This document shows positions 6,725 to 7,725 of a stretch of 7,725 nucleotides of DNA, one piece after another. This DNA is from Clostridiales bacterium (GTDB lineage Bacteria > Bacillota_A > Clostridia > Lachnospirales > Lachnospiraceae): the NCBI GenBank assembly GCA_030154385.1, contig JASKJZ010000112.1, positions 1 through 7,725 of the forward strand. The letters are read 5' to 3'. The position numbers and the translations under genes are program-made. Positions within the stretch are counted from its first letter, which is position 1. Every line of letters begins with the position of its first letter. Under the pieces are notes generated by a model. That model saw nothing but the letters and a program-made list of their open reading frames with translations, made no database searches and had not been told where the DNA came from.

Positions 6725-6740
6725 GAAAAGGAGAAACAAA

Positions 6741-7725
6741 ATGAAACAAAAAAATGGGACCAATGACACCAATGTCACCGTAAATGAACTAGGTACCGGT
6801 CGAATCGAGACACTGATTTTGCGATTTGCAATTCCTTGTGTAATTGCCTTATTGATCAATTCGCTTTACAATATTGTAGATCAGATTTTTATTGGAAGAG
6901 GTGTTGGATATCTTGGAAATGGTGCGACAAATGTAGTATTTCCAATCACGATTATTGCACTGGCATTTTCTTTAATGATTGGGGATGGCGGTGCTGCATG
7001 GCTTAGTTTAAAGCTAGGAGAGGGGAAAGAGAAGGAAGCAAAGAGAGGAGTCGGAATCGCACTTTTATTATCCGTGATTGCTGGGGTATTTTTACTCGTA
7101 GTCACATGGATCTTTTTAAAACCAATGATATATGCATTTGGATGCACGGATGTCATCTATCCGTATGCCATGGAATATGGAAGAATGATTGTAGTAGGAC
7201 TTCCCTTTACGATGATTAGCACCTCCTTTAATTCCATCATACGAGCGGACGGTAACCCCAAATATGCAATGTTCTCCATGATGATTGGATGCATTTTGAA
7301 CATCATACTTGACCCAATCTTTATCTTTGTACTACATTGGGGGGTTTTTGGAGCAGCTTTCGCAACGGTAATCGGGCAGCTGGCATCTTTTTTTGTATCC
7401 GTAATGTATTTGAGAAAATTTCAAACAATTTCATTGCAAAAAAAAGATTTCATGCTGGAGCATAGGGTGGTACGTTCCATTTTAGCATTTGGTATATCTA
7501 GCTTTATCACACAGTTTGCAATTGTTGCGGTAATGGCAGTTACAAATAATATGTTGAAAAAATATGGCAGTCTCTCAAAATATGGAGCAGAGATACCAAT
7601 CACAGCTATGGGCATTACCATGAAGGTGAATCAAATTATGATAGCGATTGTCGTAGGAATTGCATCGGGAGCGCAGCCAATTATCGGTTACAATTATGGT
7701 GCAAGGAAGTATGACCGTGTGAAAA
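6741..7725 (+). CDS. MATE-family efflux transporter, MepA-like (3' end outside window)
   Basis: This is an integral membrane antiporter of the multidrug and toxin extrusion family, expected to expel cationic drugs, dyes or metabolites using a Na+ or H+ gradient. The window holds 328 codons of about 450 usual, open to the right edge. Seen in order: helix 1 with IPCVIALLINSLYNIVDQIF, then FIGRGVG, the MIGDGGAAWLSLKLGEG segment typical of MepA/VmrA-like members, RADGNPKYAM, LNIILDPIFIF at the end of the first six-helix bundle, and in the second bundle VNQIMIAIVVGIASGAQPII followed by GYNYGARKYDRV. All are family landmarks. AAAAGGAG (6726-6733), 7 bases before the ATG, supports this start. The frame is also open back to an ATG at 6666, but that codon overlaps the -10 box and would precede the transcript start. 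The substrate is unknown. Confidence 0.92.
   Translation, partial: MKQKNGTNDTNVTVNELGTGRIETLILRFAIPCVIALLINSLYNIVDQIFIGRGVGYLGNGATNVVFPITIIALAFSLMIGDGGAAWLSLKLGEGKEKEAKRGVGIALLLSVIAGVFLLVVTWIFLKPMIYAFGCTDVIYPYAMEYGRMIVVGLPFTMISTSFNSIIRADGNPKYAMFSMMIGCILNIILDPIFIFVLHWGVFGAAFATVIGQLASFFVSVMYLRKFQTISLQKKDFMLEHRVVRSILAFGISSFITQFAIVAVMAVTNNMLKKYGSLSKYGAEIPITAMGITMKVNQIMIAIVVGIASGAQPIIGYNYGARKYDRVK

Noticed and set aside
6666..6740. In-frame upstream ATG that would extend the MATE protein by 25 residues, or a leader peptide
   Set aside because: The ATG overlaps the -10 box and precedes the predicted transcript start; a strong ribosome site serves the ATG at 6741.
6365..6859. 164-codon minus-strand open frame spanning the GGDEF end, the gap and the MATE start
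   Set aside because: It is antisense to two clear genes and to the leader hairpin, with no family likeness.

Overview
The window looks like an AT-rich chromosomal segment from a Gram-positive Clostridia member, probably close to Lachnospiraceae. This is judged from gene content and style: strong AAGGAGG-type ribosome sites, AT-leaning codon use, a NupQ-type nucleoside permease, a LytTR/membrane protein/ABC operon, a GH36 enzyme and a MepA-like MATE pump. No rRNA, tRNA, CRISPR array, insertion sequence or phage gene was seen. The species cannot be named from this sequence.

Layout. (1) At 2-793 (+) is the 3' part of a nucleoside ABC permease (NupQ-like); the rest of its operon lies to the left of the window. 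(2) It converges, with only 15 bases between the stop codons, on a tight minus-strand operon that reads from 3115 down to 809: a broken LytTR DNA-binding regulator, a four-helix DUF3021-like membrane protein, an ABC ATPase and an ABC-2 permease. Spacings are 1 base, a 4-base ATGA overlap, and 0 bases. This is the arrangement of a LytTR regulatory system (regulator plus membrane partner) with its own exporter. Here the regulator has lost the middle of its DNA-binding domain and carries an in-frame TAG. (3) A 157-base divergent intergenic region (3116-3272) holds two well-formed sigma-A promoters, one per direction, and a tandem repeat (AAGTTGC, 21-base period) resembling a LytTR double half-site. 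One copy sits on the -35 box of the plus-strand promoter. (4) At 3273-5420 (+) is a 715-residue GH36-type alpha-galactosidase of an atypical branch, with no sugar transporter beside it. (5) At 5494-6558 (+) is a six-helix membrane diguanylate cyclase with an intact GGDEF motif and no recognisable inhibitory site. (6) A 182-base gap holds a promoter followed at once by a long imperfect hairpin. (7) From 6741 to the window end (+) is a MATE-family efflux protein, cut off at its 3' end.

How they fit together. The minus-strand genes form one functional unit, an ABC exporter with its control proteins. The plus-strand genes look like independent single-gene units, each with its own plausible promoter. 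The points most worth a second look are the decayed LytTR regulator whose apparent binding sites persist in a promoter shared with the alpha-galactosidase, the leader hairpin in front of the MATE gene, and the unusual active-site motif of the GH36 enzyme.
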